15,057 nt of DNA from Methanobacteriota archaeon. GTDB taxonomy: Archaea; Methanobacteriota; Methanobacteria; Methanobacteriales; Methanobacteriaceae. A program made the position numbers and the translations under genes. The stretch is taken from NCBI GenBank assembly GCA_023440975.1, contig JAEZRD010000101.1:1-15057 (forward strand). Reading direction: 5' to 3'. Shown one piece after another: positions 1 to 6,285 of the stretch (position 1 is its first letter; every line of letters begins with the position of its first letter). A model generated the notes under the pieces. That model did no database searches. It had not been told where the DNA came from and was given only the letters and a program-made list of their open reading frames with translations.

Positions 1-322
1 TTACTGGGGTTATAAGACATTATCTACTCATAAAAGTCTTAAAAATAGCTTGAAATTAGTTAAACCCAATCTTGTTGTATTAACAACAAGATATGCAGAT
101 ACAATAGATTCTATTTTTAATGAATTAGAATATAAGGTAGAAGAATCAGATAATATCGCAATATTATTCGGTGGTCCTTACTCTTCCATTGAAGAAAATG
201 TCGAAAGCTCAAATTGGGATCTTGTAAAGATAAATACAATTCCTAATCAAGGAACTGAGACTGTAAGAACTGAAGAAGCGGTATCAGCTACATTATCTAT
301 ATTCAATTTAATGATGGACTAA
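1..322 (+). CDS. SPOUT-fold RNA methyltransferase, C-terminal part (5' end outside window)
   Basis: Partial gene. The reading frame is open from the first bases of the window (codons begin at base 2: Tyr-Trp-Gly-Tyr-Lys) to TAA at 320-322, so about 106 C-terminal residues are visible and the true start lies upstream. The end contains FGGPYSS and the glycine/threonine-rich stretch PNQGTETVRTEEA, followed by a short helix. This resembles the C-terminal knot and S-adenosylmethionine-binding loop of the SPOUT methyltransferase family that precedes the uL3 gene in Methanobacteriales (the MTH1-type family, by my recollection). The substrate is not evident from the sequence; rRNA is a reasonable guess because the gene is next to the ribosomal operon. 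A TTG at 50-52 is in frame but has no ribosome binding site and lies inside the conserved domain, so it is not a start. The gene is separated from uL3 by 468 bases and is probably a separate transcription unit. Confidence 0.8.
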   Translation, partial: YWGYKTLSTHKSLKNSLKLVKPNLVVLTTRYADTIDSIFNELEYKVEESDNIAILFGGPYSSIEENVESSNWDLVKINTIPNQGTETVRTEEAVSATLSIFNLMMD

Positions 323-338
323 TAGTTGTTTATTAGTC
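317..338 (+). terminator. Hairpin over the stop codon of the methyltransferase gene
   Basis: An 8-bp perfect inverted repeat (GACTAATA at 317-324, TATTAGTC at 331-338) with a 6-base loop contains the TAA stop codon in its left arm. Two G-T wobble pairs can extend the stem at its base. The sequence after it is T-rich but has no long T run. It may be a terminator or a 3'-end stabilising structure; the role is inferred. Confidence 0.4.
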
Positions 339-662
339 TGTTTACAGGTTATTCTTAACTTGTAATATTATGTAAAAAGTAATTAGTAACAATATTTAAT
401 GTTATTAGTAAATTTAGCTTGTGCTATTAAGTAGCTATAGCTATCAACTATAAGATTATTTACCCAATTAGGGTTATGAAAATTTTAGTTGTAAAGTAAA
501 ATATTCATGTTTATCTAACTTTAAACGAATCAGAACCACAAATAATTTGGGTTATGGATTTTTAAAGTTATTTATTTAAATTTAAAAAATTTAAAAGCAT
601 TTCATTAAAGAATCTTGAAAATTTATTTTTTTAGATACTCTTTAAGAAAAATGATTATAAAA

Positions 663-686
663 AATTTAAAATACGTATTTTAAATT
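663..686. promoter_or_regulatory. 24-bp perfect palindrome, candidate operator
   Basis: The two 12-base arms (left arm AATTTAAAATAC) are exact reverse complements with no spacer, centred between 674 and 675. The site lies about 40-65 bp upstream of the putative TATA box at 726-734, a position where an archaeal activator or upstream regulator could bind as a symmetric dimer. No regulator can be named from the sequence, and AT-rich DNA raises the chance of random palindromes. Confidence 0.4.
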
Positions 687-725
687 AAAATAAAATGATA
701 AAAAAGAAAACCAATAATTAATATG

Positions 726-734
726 TTATATTTA
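726..734 (+). promoter_or_regulatory. Probable TATA box for the uL3 operon
   Basis: TTATATTTA lies at 726-734 with an A-rich stretch upstream that could serve as the TFB recognition element. The usual archaeal distance of about 25 bp puts the transcription start near 755-758, at the only G/C-containing spot nearby (ACGGG at 751-755). The leader would then be about 35 nt and include the strong SD AAAGGAGG at 773-780. Other AT-rich boxes in the region could also serve, so the exact position is tentative. Confidence 0.4.
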
Positions 735-790
735 TTTAAACTAATTAATTACGGGAAATAAAAATATAAAATAAAGGAGGAAAAGATTAA

Positions 791-1801
791 ATGACTAGAC
801 ATCATCAACCAAGAAAAGGTTCTGTTGCATTTAGCCCTAGAAAAAGAGCTGCTAAAGAAACTCCTAGAATTAAATCTTGGCCTAGTTATGAAGAACCAAA
901 ACTTTTAGGTCTTGCTGGTTATAAAGTGGGAATGACTCACGCAATGTGTGTTGACACTGATAAAAATTCTCCATCTTATAATATGGAAATTTTCACACCA
1001 GTAACTGTTTTGGAAGTACCACCCGTTGTAATAATGGGAATTAGATCATATGAAAAAACTACTCGTGGTTTAAAAGCAATCACTGAAGTAATTGCAGATA
1101 ATTTAGATGAAGAACTCTCACGGAAGATAACTCTCCCTAAGGAATATAATCAATCTGAAGCTATTGCAAAAATACAAGATGCCTTAGATCACACTGATGA
1201 AATTAAGGTTTTAGTACATACTAATCCTAAGTTAACCAGTGTTCCTAAGAAAAAACCTGAAATATTTGAGTGTGGTATTGGAGGAACATCTCCAGAAGAA
1301 AAATTAAATGCTGCATTAGACTTATTAGGTAAAGAAGTCAAAGCAAGTGATGTATTTTCTGATGGACAATATGTTGATTCTATTGCAACAACCAAAGGAA
1401 AAGGATTCCAAGGTGTAATTAAAAGATGGAATATTAGAATCCAATATGGAAAAGCTGCACGTAGTAGTAAAAAGAGACACGTAGGTTCCATAGGACCATG
1501 GACACCTAGAAGAACTATGTGGACTGTTGCTCAAGCAGGTCAAATGGGATATCATAAAAGAACTGAATTTAATAAGAAGATTTTAAAGATTTCTGATGCA
1601 TCTGATGTAGACGCAATAAACCCAGATGGTGGATTTATAAAATATGGTCTTGTAAAAAATGATTATATTTTAATTAAAGGTTCCGTTCCTGGTCCATCTA
1701 AAAGATTAATTATTTTAAGAAAAGCTATGCGTCCTAAAAAATCTGATGATAACGCACCACAAATAAACTATATTAGTACTAGTTCTAAACAAGGAGCCTA
1801 A
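791..1801 (+). CDS. rpl3: Large-subunit ribosomal protein uL3
   Basis: 336 residues, the usual archaeal length. uL3 is an early-assembling large-subunit protein whose long loop reaches toward the peptidyl-transferase centre. Diagnostic stretches are the N-terminal HHQPRKGSVAFSPRKRA, LGLAGYKVGMTHA near residue 40, TKGKGFQGVIKRW at about 201-213, and HVGSIGPWTPRRTMW followed by GQMGYHKRTE. The start ATG at 791 follows AAAGGAGG (773-780) at good spacing, which supports it as the first gene of the operon. The next gene begins two bases after the stop, so translation of uL4 is probably coupled. The product is certain from the sequence; regulation is inferred from the long upstream leader. Confidence 0.97.
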   Translation: MTRHHQPRKGSVAFSPRKRAAKETPRIKSWPSYEEPKLLGLAGYKVGMTHAMCVDTDKNSPSYNMEIFTPVTVLEVPPVVIMGIRSYEKTTRGLKAITEVIADNLDEELSRKITLPKEYNQSEAIAKIQDALDHTDEIKVLVHTNPKLTSVPKKKPEIFECGIGGTSPEEKLNAALDLLGKEVKASDVFSDGQYVDSIATTKGKGFQGVIKRWNIRIQYGKAARSSKKRHVGSIGPWTPRRTMWTVAQAGQMGYHKRTEFNKKILKISDASDVDAINPDGGFIKYGLVKNDYILIKGSVPGPSKRLIILRKAMRPKKSDDNAPQINYISTSSKQGA

Positions 1802-1803
1802 TT

Positions 1804-2568
1804 ATGAAGGTTAATACTTATAATTTAGAAGGGGAAGTTGATGGAGATATTGAACTTCCAGCTATTTTTGAAGAAGAATACAGACCAGATTTAATAAAAA
1901 GAGCTGTAATTTCTGCACAAACTGCTAGAGTACAACCTTGGGGTAATGACCCTATGGCTGGTAAAAGAACTACTGCTGAATCTTGGGGTTCAGGTAGAGG
2001 TGCTGCTATGGTACCTAGAATTAAAAATGGTTCCAAAACTGCTTTTATTCCTTTAGCTGTTGGTGGTCGTCAAGCTCACCCAGTTCGTGCTGAAAAAAAT
2101 CATCATGAAAAAATTAATAACAAAGAAAGAAAATTCGCTATTAGATCTGCAGTTGCAGCAACTATTAATGAAGAATTAGTTTCTGAAAGAGGACATAAAA
2201 TTGAAAATGTTCCTCAAATACCATTAATTGTTGATGATGAGTTAGCTACAGTTAAGAAAACTAGTGAAACTCGTGAAATATTCAAAAAATTAGGAATATT
2301 TGATGATGTTACAAGAGCTAAAAGTAGTAGAAAAGTGAAAGCTGGTAGAGGTAAACTTAGAGGTAGAAAATACCGTAATGCTAAAGGACCTCTTATAGTT
2401 GTTGGTGAAGATAAAGGTATTAGTTTAGGTGCACGTAACCATGCTGGTGTCGATATTGTATCTGTTGAAAATTTAAATGCTGAATTATTAGCACCAGGTA
2501 CTCATCCAGGTAGATTAACCGTTTTCACTAAATCCGCAGTCGAAAAATTAGGAGGATTATTCCAATAA
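1804..2568 (+). CDS. rpl4: Large-subunit ribosomal protein uL4
   Basis: 254 residues, archaeal/eukaryotic-type uL4 (L4e), whose extended loop lines the peptide exit tunnel. The loop is recognisable at about residues 41-90: ARVQPWGNDP, the GKRTTAESWGSGRG segment, then VPRIKNGSKTAFIPLAVGG and RQAHPVRAEK. The basic KAGRGKLRGRKYRNAKGPL stretch is also typical of the family. The SD is AAGGAG at 1791-1796, inside the end of the uL3 gene, and the ATG comes two bases after the uL3 stop. The 3' end forms a long stem-loop with the spacer before uL23 (see 2556-2600). Bacterial uL4 is known to repress its own operon; nothing here shows this for the archaeal protein. Confidence 0.97.
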   Translation: MKVNTYNLEGEVDGDIELPAIFEEEYRPDLIKRAVISAQTARVQPWGNDPMAGKRTTAESWGSGRGAAMVPRIKNGSKTAFIPLAVGGRQAHPVRAEKNHHEKINNKERKFAIRSAVAATINEELVSERGHKIENVPQIPLIVDDELATVKKTSETREIFKKLGIFDDVTRAKSSRKVKAGRGKLRGRKYRNAKGPLIVVGEDKGISLGARNHAGVDIVSVENLNAELLAPGTHPGRLTVFTKSAVEKLGGLFQ

Positions 2569-2600
2569 ATGTCCTTTAGGGATATTTAAACAGGAATAAT
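2556..2600 (+). promoter_or_regulatory. Long two-part stem-loop spanning the uL4 stop codon and uL4-uL23 spacer
   Basis: The outer stem is 8 perfect pairs (ATTATTCC at 2556-2563 with GGAATAAT at 2593-2600). After a small internal loop, an inner stem of 9 pairs including one G-T follows (2566-2574 with 2580-2588), closed by a 5-base loop. It contains the uL4 stop and ends about 10 bases before the uL23 SD (AGGTGG at 2611-2616), so it should not block that site directly. It could be an RNA-processing signal, a partial terminator or a protein-binding site. The pairing is read from the sequence; function is unknown. Confidence 0.5.
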
Positions 2601-2622
2601 TACAAAGTGAAGGTGGATATTT

Positions 2623-2883
2623 ATGGATCCTTACTCAGTTATAGTTAAACCTCATGTTACAGAGAAAACTATGAACTTAATTGACCAAAACAATGAATTA
2701 ACTTTTGTTGTTAATAGAGAATCTAATAAAGCATCTATAAAAAATGCTTTTGAACAGTTATATGATGTTAAAGTTTTAAGAGTTAATACTCATATTAACT
2801 CAAAAGGAATTAAACTTGCTTATATCAGATTAACTGAAGATGAAGAAGCAGAAGATATAGCTGTTAAAATGGGAGTATTCTAA
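2623..2883 (+). CDS. rpl23: Large-subunit ribosomal protein uL23
   Basis: 86 residues, normal for archaeal uL23, which sits at the exit of the peptide tunnel and forms part of the docking site for SRP and the SecY channel. Recognised by IVKPHVTEKTMNLID at about residues 7-21 and by the LTFVVNRESNKASIKNAFEQ segment. The start ATG at 2623 has AGGTGG nine bases upstream (2611-2616). It follows the only sizeable spacer (54 nt) between uL3 and aIF1. The gap to uL2 is 13 bases and carries the SD of that gene. Confidence 0.95.
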   Translation: MDPYSVIVKPHVTEKTMNLIDQNNELTFVVNRESNKASIKNAFEQLYDVKVLRVNTHINSKGIKLAYIRLTEDEEAEDIAVKMGVF

Positions 2884-2896
2884 GGAGGAATGAAAT

Positions 2897-3622
2897 ATGG
2901 GAAAACGATTGATCATTCAACGTAGAGGACGAGGAACTCCTACTCATCGTGTTGCATCTCACAGATTCAAAGATAAGATACAATACAGAACTTATGATAA
3001 CTTAGAAAAAGAAGGTAGTATTAAAGGAATAGTTGCAGATATTGTACACGACCCAGGTAGAACTGCCCCTATTGCATTAGTTAAATTTGAAAATGGAGAA
3101 AAGAAATTTATTCTTGCTCCTGAAAGTATTCAAATTGATGATGAAATAGAATGTGGAATTTCTGCACCAATAAGTTTCGGTAATACATTACCATTAAAAG
3201 AAATTCCTGAAGGAACTCCTATTTATGATATTGAAAATAGACCAGGAGACGGCGGTCGTTTTGTAAGATCTTCTGGAACATATGCTTCTTTAATTACTCA
3301 TGATGCAAATCAAGCTGTTGTAGAATTACCTTCTGGTGAATTAAAATCTTTCAACCCTAAATGCCGTGCTAGTATTGGAGTAGTTGCTGGTGGAGGAAGA
3401 AAAGAAAAACCATTCCTTAAAGCAGGAAACAGATGGCATGCTCTTAATGCAAAGGGTAAAAAGATGATGACCGTTAGAGGAGTAGCAATGAATGCTGTTG
3501 ACCACCCACACGGTGGAGGTAACAGACAACACCCAGGTGTACCAACTACTATTTCAAGACATGCATCTCCAGGAAGAAAAGTTGGATCTATTGCAGCTAA
3601 ACGTACAGGTAAAAGACGATAA
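2897..3622 (+). CDS. rpl2: Large-subunit ribosomal protein uL2
   Basis: 241 residues, normal for archaea. uL2 binds domain IV of 23S rRNA and is needed for subunit joining and peptidyl-transferase activity. The N-terminal GKRLIIQRRGRGTPTHR and the universally conserved MNAVDHPHGGGNRQHPG (about residues 198-214, HPHGGG at 203-208) make the identification secure. The basic C-terminus ends KRTGKRR. The SD GGAGG lies directly after the uL23 stop, with an ATG at 2897. uS19 starts 16 bases after its stop. Confidence 0.98.
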   Translation: MGKRLIIQRRGRGTPTHRVASHRFKDKIQYRTYDNLEKEGSIKGIVADIVHDPGRTAPIALVKFENGEKKFILAPESIQIDDEIECGISAPISFGNTLPLKEIPEGTPIYDIENRPGDGGRFVRSSGTYASLITHDANQAVVELPSGELKSFNPKCRASIGVVAGGGRKEKPFLKAGNRWHALNAKGKKMMTVRGVAMNAVDHPHGGGNRQHPGVPTTISRHASPGRKVGSIAAKRTGKRR

Positions 3623-3638
3623 ATAAGGAGGTAGCTAC

Positions 3639-4055
3639 TTGGCAAGAAAAATATTTAAATATCAAGGATTAACCCTAGAAGAATTACAAGATTTATCTCT
3701 AGATGAGTTAGTTGAGATCTTACCAGCAAGACAAAGAAGATCTCTTAAGAGAGGATTTTTACCAAGACAACAAACAGTTTTGGATAAATTCAGAAAACTT
3801 AAAAAACAAGAACAAAATAAAAAAGGCGGTAAACCATTAGTTATTAAAACTCACTGTCGTGACATGATTGTATTACCTGAAATGGTAGGTACTACTTTTG
3901 GTATATACAATGGTCATGAATTTACTGAAGTAACTTTCACTCCAGAAATGATTGGTTGTTACTTTGGAGAATTTGCACCAACTAGACAAAGAGTTACTCA
4001 TGGTGACCCAGGTATGGGAGCTACAAGAAGTAGTATGTTTGTACCACTTAAATAA
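3639..4055 (+). CDS. rps19: Small-subunit ribosomal protein uS19, TTG start
   Basis: 138 residues, typical of archaeal uS19 (S15e-like), which sits in the small-subunit head near the decoding A site. Core motifs are KTHCRDMIVLPEMVGTTFGI, YNGHEF, GEFAPTR and the C-terminal HGDPGMGATRSSMFVPLK. The initiation codon is TTG at 3639-3641. It is supported by a strong AAGGAGG at 3625-3631 and by the protein aligning with the usual MARK start of the family; no ATG lies nearby. The gap to uL22 is 12 bases. Confidence 0.96.
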   Translation: MARKIFKYQGLTLEELQDLSLDELVEILPARQRRSLKRGFLPRQQTVLDKFRKLKKQEQNKKGGKPLVIKTHCRDMIVLPEMVGTTFGIYNGHEFTEVTFTPEMIGCYFGEFAPTRQRVTHGDPGMGATRSSMFVPLK

Positions 4056-4067
4056 GGAGATTAGAAC

Positions 4068-4532
4068 ATGGCAAATAAATATGCATATAATAATACAGAT
4101 ATTGATGAAGAAAAAACTGCACGTGCTATGGCTAAAACTCTTAAAGTTTCCCCAAAACATTGTGTTGAAATTTGTAATGCAATAAGAGGAATGGAAGTAT
4201 CAAAAGCTAAAGAATATTTAAACAATGTTATTGATATGAAACAAGCTGTTCCATTTAAAAGACATAATAAGAAAGTAGGTCATCGTAAAGGTGCACAAGG
4301 TTGGCCATCTGGAAGATACCCTGTTAAAGCTTCTGCTGAAATACTCAAAGTATTAGAAAATGCTGAAGCAAATGCAGAGTACAAAGGTATGGATACTGAA
4401 AACCTTATTATAGAACACATCTCTAGTCATAGAGGTATGGTTATTAGAGGAGCTATTCCAAGAGCATTTGGTAGAGTCACTCCATTTAATACACCAACTA
4501 CACATGTTCAAATAGTATTAGTGGAGGCTTAA
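4068..4532 (+). CDS. rpl22: Large-subunit ribosomal protein uL22
   Basis: 154 residues, archaeal uL22 (L17e-like). Its long beta-hairpin lines the peptide exit tunnel together with uL4. That hairpin is recognised at about residues 117-147 (HISSHRGMVIRGAIPRAFGR, then TPFNTPTTHV). The segment HRKGAQGWPSGRYPVKAS in the middle is also characteristic. The SD AAGGAG lies just upstream of the ATG at 4068. The SD of uS3 (GGAGG at 4523-4527) is embedded in the last codons of this gene, which suggests coupled translation. Confidence 0.96.
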   Translation: MANKYAYNNTDIDEEKTARAMAKTLKVSPKHCVEICNAIRGMEVSKAKEYLNNVIDMKQAVPFKRHNKKVGHRKGAQGWPSGRYPVKASAEILKVLENAEANAEYKGMDTENLIIEHISSHRGMVIRGAIPRAFGRVTPFNTPTTHVQIVLVEA

Positions 4533-4536
4533 GTAT

Positions 4537-5313
4537 ATGATAGAAAAAGATTTCGTAACAGAAGGACTTAAAAGAACCAAAATCGATGAGTTTTTAGAAA
4601 AAGAACTTGAAAGAGCAGGTTATGGTGGAATGGAAGTTCAAGTTACTCCACTTGGAACAATGGTTGTTGTTTATGCTGAAAGACCAGGAATGGTTATTGG
4701 TAGAGGTGGAAAAACTGTTAGAGCTATCACTCAAACTTTAAAAACTGATTTTGATTTAGATAATCCTCAAGTTGAAGTTAAAGAAGTGGATGTTCCTGAA
4801 CTTAACCCTAAGATAATGGCATCTAAAATTGCAAATATGCTTCAAAGAGGAATGCACTTTAGAAGAGTTGCTTATTCCACTATTCGTCGAATTATGGGAG
4901 CAGGAGCTCAAGGTGTAGAAATTACTATTTCCGGTAAAATAAGAGGATCAAGATCTGCTGTTGCAAAATTTGTTGAAGGATACATTAAAAAATGTGGTGA
5001 ACCTTCAGACAGATTTGTAAAAGAAGGTTTTGCAAGTGCTACTTTAAAACCTGGTGTTTTAGGAATTTATGTACGTATCATGCCTCCTGAAGCAGTTTTA
5101 CCTGATAAAGTTGACATAATTGCTCCTCAAGTTGAAGAAGTTGTTGAAGAAGTTGAAGTCGAAGAAGAAGTTGTTGAAGAAGTTCAAATTGACGAAGAAA
5201 CTGAAAACTTAGAAGAACTTGAAGAATTAGAAGAAGTTGAAGTCGAAGAAATTGATGAAACTGAACAAGTTGAAGAAGCAGATTCTTCTGAAGAAACTGA
5301 AGAGGTTGAGTAA
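4537..5313 (+). CDS. rps3: Small-subunit ribosomal protein uS3 with a long acidic C-terminal tail
   Basis: 258 residues. uS3 shapes the mRNA entry channel of the small subunit. A KH domain carries the GxxG-type loop GMVIGRGGKT at residues 51-60, and the second domain contains GAGAQGVEITISGKIRGSR at about 121-139 and GVLGIYVRIMPPEA at about 173-186. After about residue 198 comes a roughly 60-residue tail made almost only of Glu, Val, Ile, Leu, Asp and Thr, highly acidic and probably disordered. Archaeal uS3 proteins often end in an acidic stretch, but this one is long and its DNA is internally repetitive (see 5134-5250). Starts at ATG 4537 four bases after uL22; uL29 follows two bases after the stop. 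Confidence 0.96.
   Translation: MIEKDFVTEGLKRTKIDEFLEKELERAGYGGMEVQVTPLGTMVVVYAERPGMVIGRGGKTVRAITQTLKTDFDLDNPQVEVKEVDVPELNPKIMASKIANMLQRGMHFRRVAYSTIRRIMGAGAQGVEITISGKIRGSRSAVAKFVEGYIKKCGEPSDRFVKEGFASATLKPGVLGIYVRIMPPEAVLPDKVDIIAPQVEEVVEEVEVEEEVVEEVQIDEETENLEELEELEEVEVEEIDETEQVEEADSSEETEEVE
5134..5250 (+). repeat. Internal DNA repeats encoding the acidic uS3 tail
   Basis: Two exact 21-base copies of a GAAGAAGTTGTTGAAGAAGT-type unit lie at 5134-5154 and 5164-5184 (period 30). A second exact 21-base unit, containing GAAGTTGAAGTCGAAG, lies at 5146-5166 and 5230-5250. All copies are in phase with the uS3 frame and encode VEEV/EEVEVEE. The exact DNA identity, including the shared GTC codon, suggests duplication rather than amino-acid bias alone. 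Confidence 0.7.
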
Positions 5314-5315
5314 TT

Positions 5316-5522
5316 ATGGCCATTTTAAGAAGTAATGAAATATGGGAAATGGAAATTGAAGAAATTCAAGAAAAATTAATTGAACTCAAAGCAGAATTAA
5401 ATAAAAATGTTTCTAAAGGTGCTGCTGCTGGTGTTATTGAAAACCCGGGTCAAATTCGAGAACTTAAAAGAACTATTGCTCGTGTTCTTACAATTATGAG
5501 CCAAAAACAGAAGGAGAACTAA
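5316..5522 (+). CDS. rpl29: Large-subunit ribosomal protein uL29
   Basis: 68 residues, normal length, expected to form two antiparallel helices. uL29 binds near the tunnel exit next to uL23. The sequence MAILRSNEIWEM, then ELKAELNKN and IENPGQIRELKRTIARVLT, matches the archaeal family. The ATG lies two bases after the uS3 stop, and the GAGGTTGAG in the last uS3 codons probably acts as a weak SD. aIF1 starts immediately after its stop with no spacer. Confidence 0.94.
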   Translation: MAILRSNEIWEMEIEEIQEKLIELKAELNKNVSKGAAAGVIENPGQIRELKRTIARVLTIMSQKQKEN

Positions 5523-5891
5523 ATGAAAATTTGTGAGGTATGTGGTCTTCCTGAAGAACTTTGTGTTTGTGAAGAAATCGCAAGAGAAGTTCAAACTGTA
5601 AAAGTTTATACAGTTCGAAGAAGATTCGGTAAACTTATGACAATTGTCGAAGGAATAGATGAACACGATATTGATATAAAAGAACTCACTAAAACCTTAA
5701 AAAGTAAATGTGCCTGTGGAGGAACTGCCAAAAATGGTCAAATAGAACTCCAAGGTGATCATAAAACTAAAGTTAAAGAAGTTTTATCAAATATGGGTTT
5801 TTCCTCAGATACTATTGAAATTAGAGATAATAGAAAGAAAAATAATAATTCTCATAGACATAATAACAATAGAAATAGAGGAAATCACTAA
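5523..5891 (+). CDS. Translation initiation factor aIF1 (SUI1/eIF1 family) with Asn/His-rich tail
   Basis: 122 residues, about 20 longer than the roughly 100 usual for archaeal aIF1. aIF1 binds the small subunit near the P site and enforces correct start-codon choice. The N-terminus has four cysteines (C4, C7, C14, C16 in CEVCGLPEELCVC), a probable metal site seen in archaeal members. The SUI1 core runs from about residue 25 to 100, with RRRFGKLMTIVEGID and SKCACGGTAKNGQIELQGDH. The unusual part is residues 101-122, made almost only of Arg, Asn, His and Lys, with runs of three Asn. The SD AAGGAG (5511-5516) lies in the end of uL29 and the ATG abuts the uL29 stop. A gap of 102 bases follows. 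Confidence 0.93.
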   Translation: MKICEVCGLPEELCVCEEIAREVQTVKVYTVRRRFGKLMTIVEGIDEHDIDIKELTKTLKSKCACGGTAKNGQIELQGDHKTKVKEVLSNMGFSSDTIEIRDNRKKNNNSHRHNNNRNRGNH

Positions 5892-5945
5892 TTTGATTCA
5901 ATATTGTTTATAAGTAATCTATTAAAGTTCTAAAACGAAAATCAT

Positions 5946-5980
5946 AAGTTTGATTATTTATTTTTTAATCACACTTTTGT
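5946..5980 (+). terminator. Hairpin with T-rich tail between aIF1 and Rnp1
   Basis: AAGT at 5946-5949 and TGATTA at 5951-5956 pair with TAATCA at 5966-5971 and ACTT at 5973-5976, giving 10 pairs with one internal mismatch. The loop is nine bases, mostly T. TTTGTTTTAT follows. It lies in the only gap over 60 bases between uL3 and eL32, so a partial terminator or processing site is plausible. The effect is inferred. Confidence 0.45.
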
Positions 5981-5993
5981 TTTATAGAATAAT

Positions 5994-6275
5994 ATGATAA
6001 ACTCAAATAATATATTCTATCATGAATTGATTGGTTTAGAGCTTGAAGTTATTGATAGCTCTAATAAATCATTAATAGGGATTAGTGGAATTGTAATTGA
6101 TGAAACTAAGAAAACTCTAAAGATAGAAACTATTAATAATAAAGAAAAATTGATTCAAAAGGATGTTTCAATATTTCACTTTACTCTCCCAAATGGATTG
6201 AAAGTTGAAATAAATGGGAAAATTTTGTTGAACCGTCCTGAAGATAGGATAAAAAAGAGATATAAAAAAATATAA
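5994..6275 (+). CDS. rnp1: Ribonuclease P protein component 1 (Rnp1, Rpp29/Pop4 family)
   Basis: 93 residues, the normal size for the archaeal Rpp29 homologue. It binds the specificity part of RNase P RNA with Rpp21 and helps mature tRNA 5' ends. HELIGLELEVIDSSN at about residues 10-24, the GISGIVIDETKKTL strand pair, and FHFTLPNGLKVEINGKIL followed by basic RPEDRIKKRYKK are typical. The start ATG at 5994 is chosen because family members begin about ten residues before HELIG, and no other Met is available nearby. No GGAGG or GGTGAT precedes it, so it may be leaderless or read weakly. A position between aIF1 and uS17 is standard in archaea. Confidence 0.9.
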   Translation: MINSNNIFYHELIGLELEVIDSSNKSLIGISGIVIDETKKTLKIETINNKEKLIQKDVSIFHFTLPNGLKVEINGKILLNRPEDRIKKRYKKI

Positions 6276-6285
6276 TGGTGATAAT

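Larger units (their letters stand above)
323..790 (+). other. Gene-free AT-rich leader upstream of the ribosomal operon
   Basis: This 468-base stretch has no convincing reading frame on either strand. It contains a 12-bp palindrome (TAGCTATAGCTA at 432-443), a small ACCC/GGGT hairpin at 462-474, a near-repeat built around GGGTTATG (467-487 and 544-564), the 24-bp palindrome at 663-686 and the probable uL3 promoter. Its last 200 bases are almost pure A and T, as expected for a strong archaeal promoter region. Confidence 0.6.

Noticed and set aside
50..52. TTG as the start of the first gene
   Set aside because: The frame is open to the window edge, there is no SD before it, and it lies within the conserved SPOUT domain. 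The gene is truncated by the window.
1189..1491. Open frame on the - strand within uL3
   Set aside because: It is antisense to a well-conserved gene, has no family resemblance, and its composition follows from the + strand codons.
3310..3645. 111-codon open frame on the - strand within uL2
   Set aside because: It lies opposite the conserved end of uL2, without an SD or recognisable domain. It is a shadow frame.
3952..4185. Open + strand frame crossing the uS19-uL22 junction
   Set aside because: It overlaps two secure genes in another frame and shows no family features.
5134..5250. CRISPR-like or satellite repeat array
   Set aside because: The repeats are in frame within uS3, short and unevenly spaced, and encode the Glu/Val tail.
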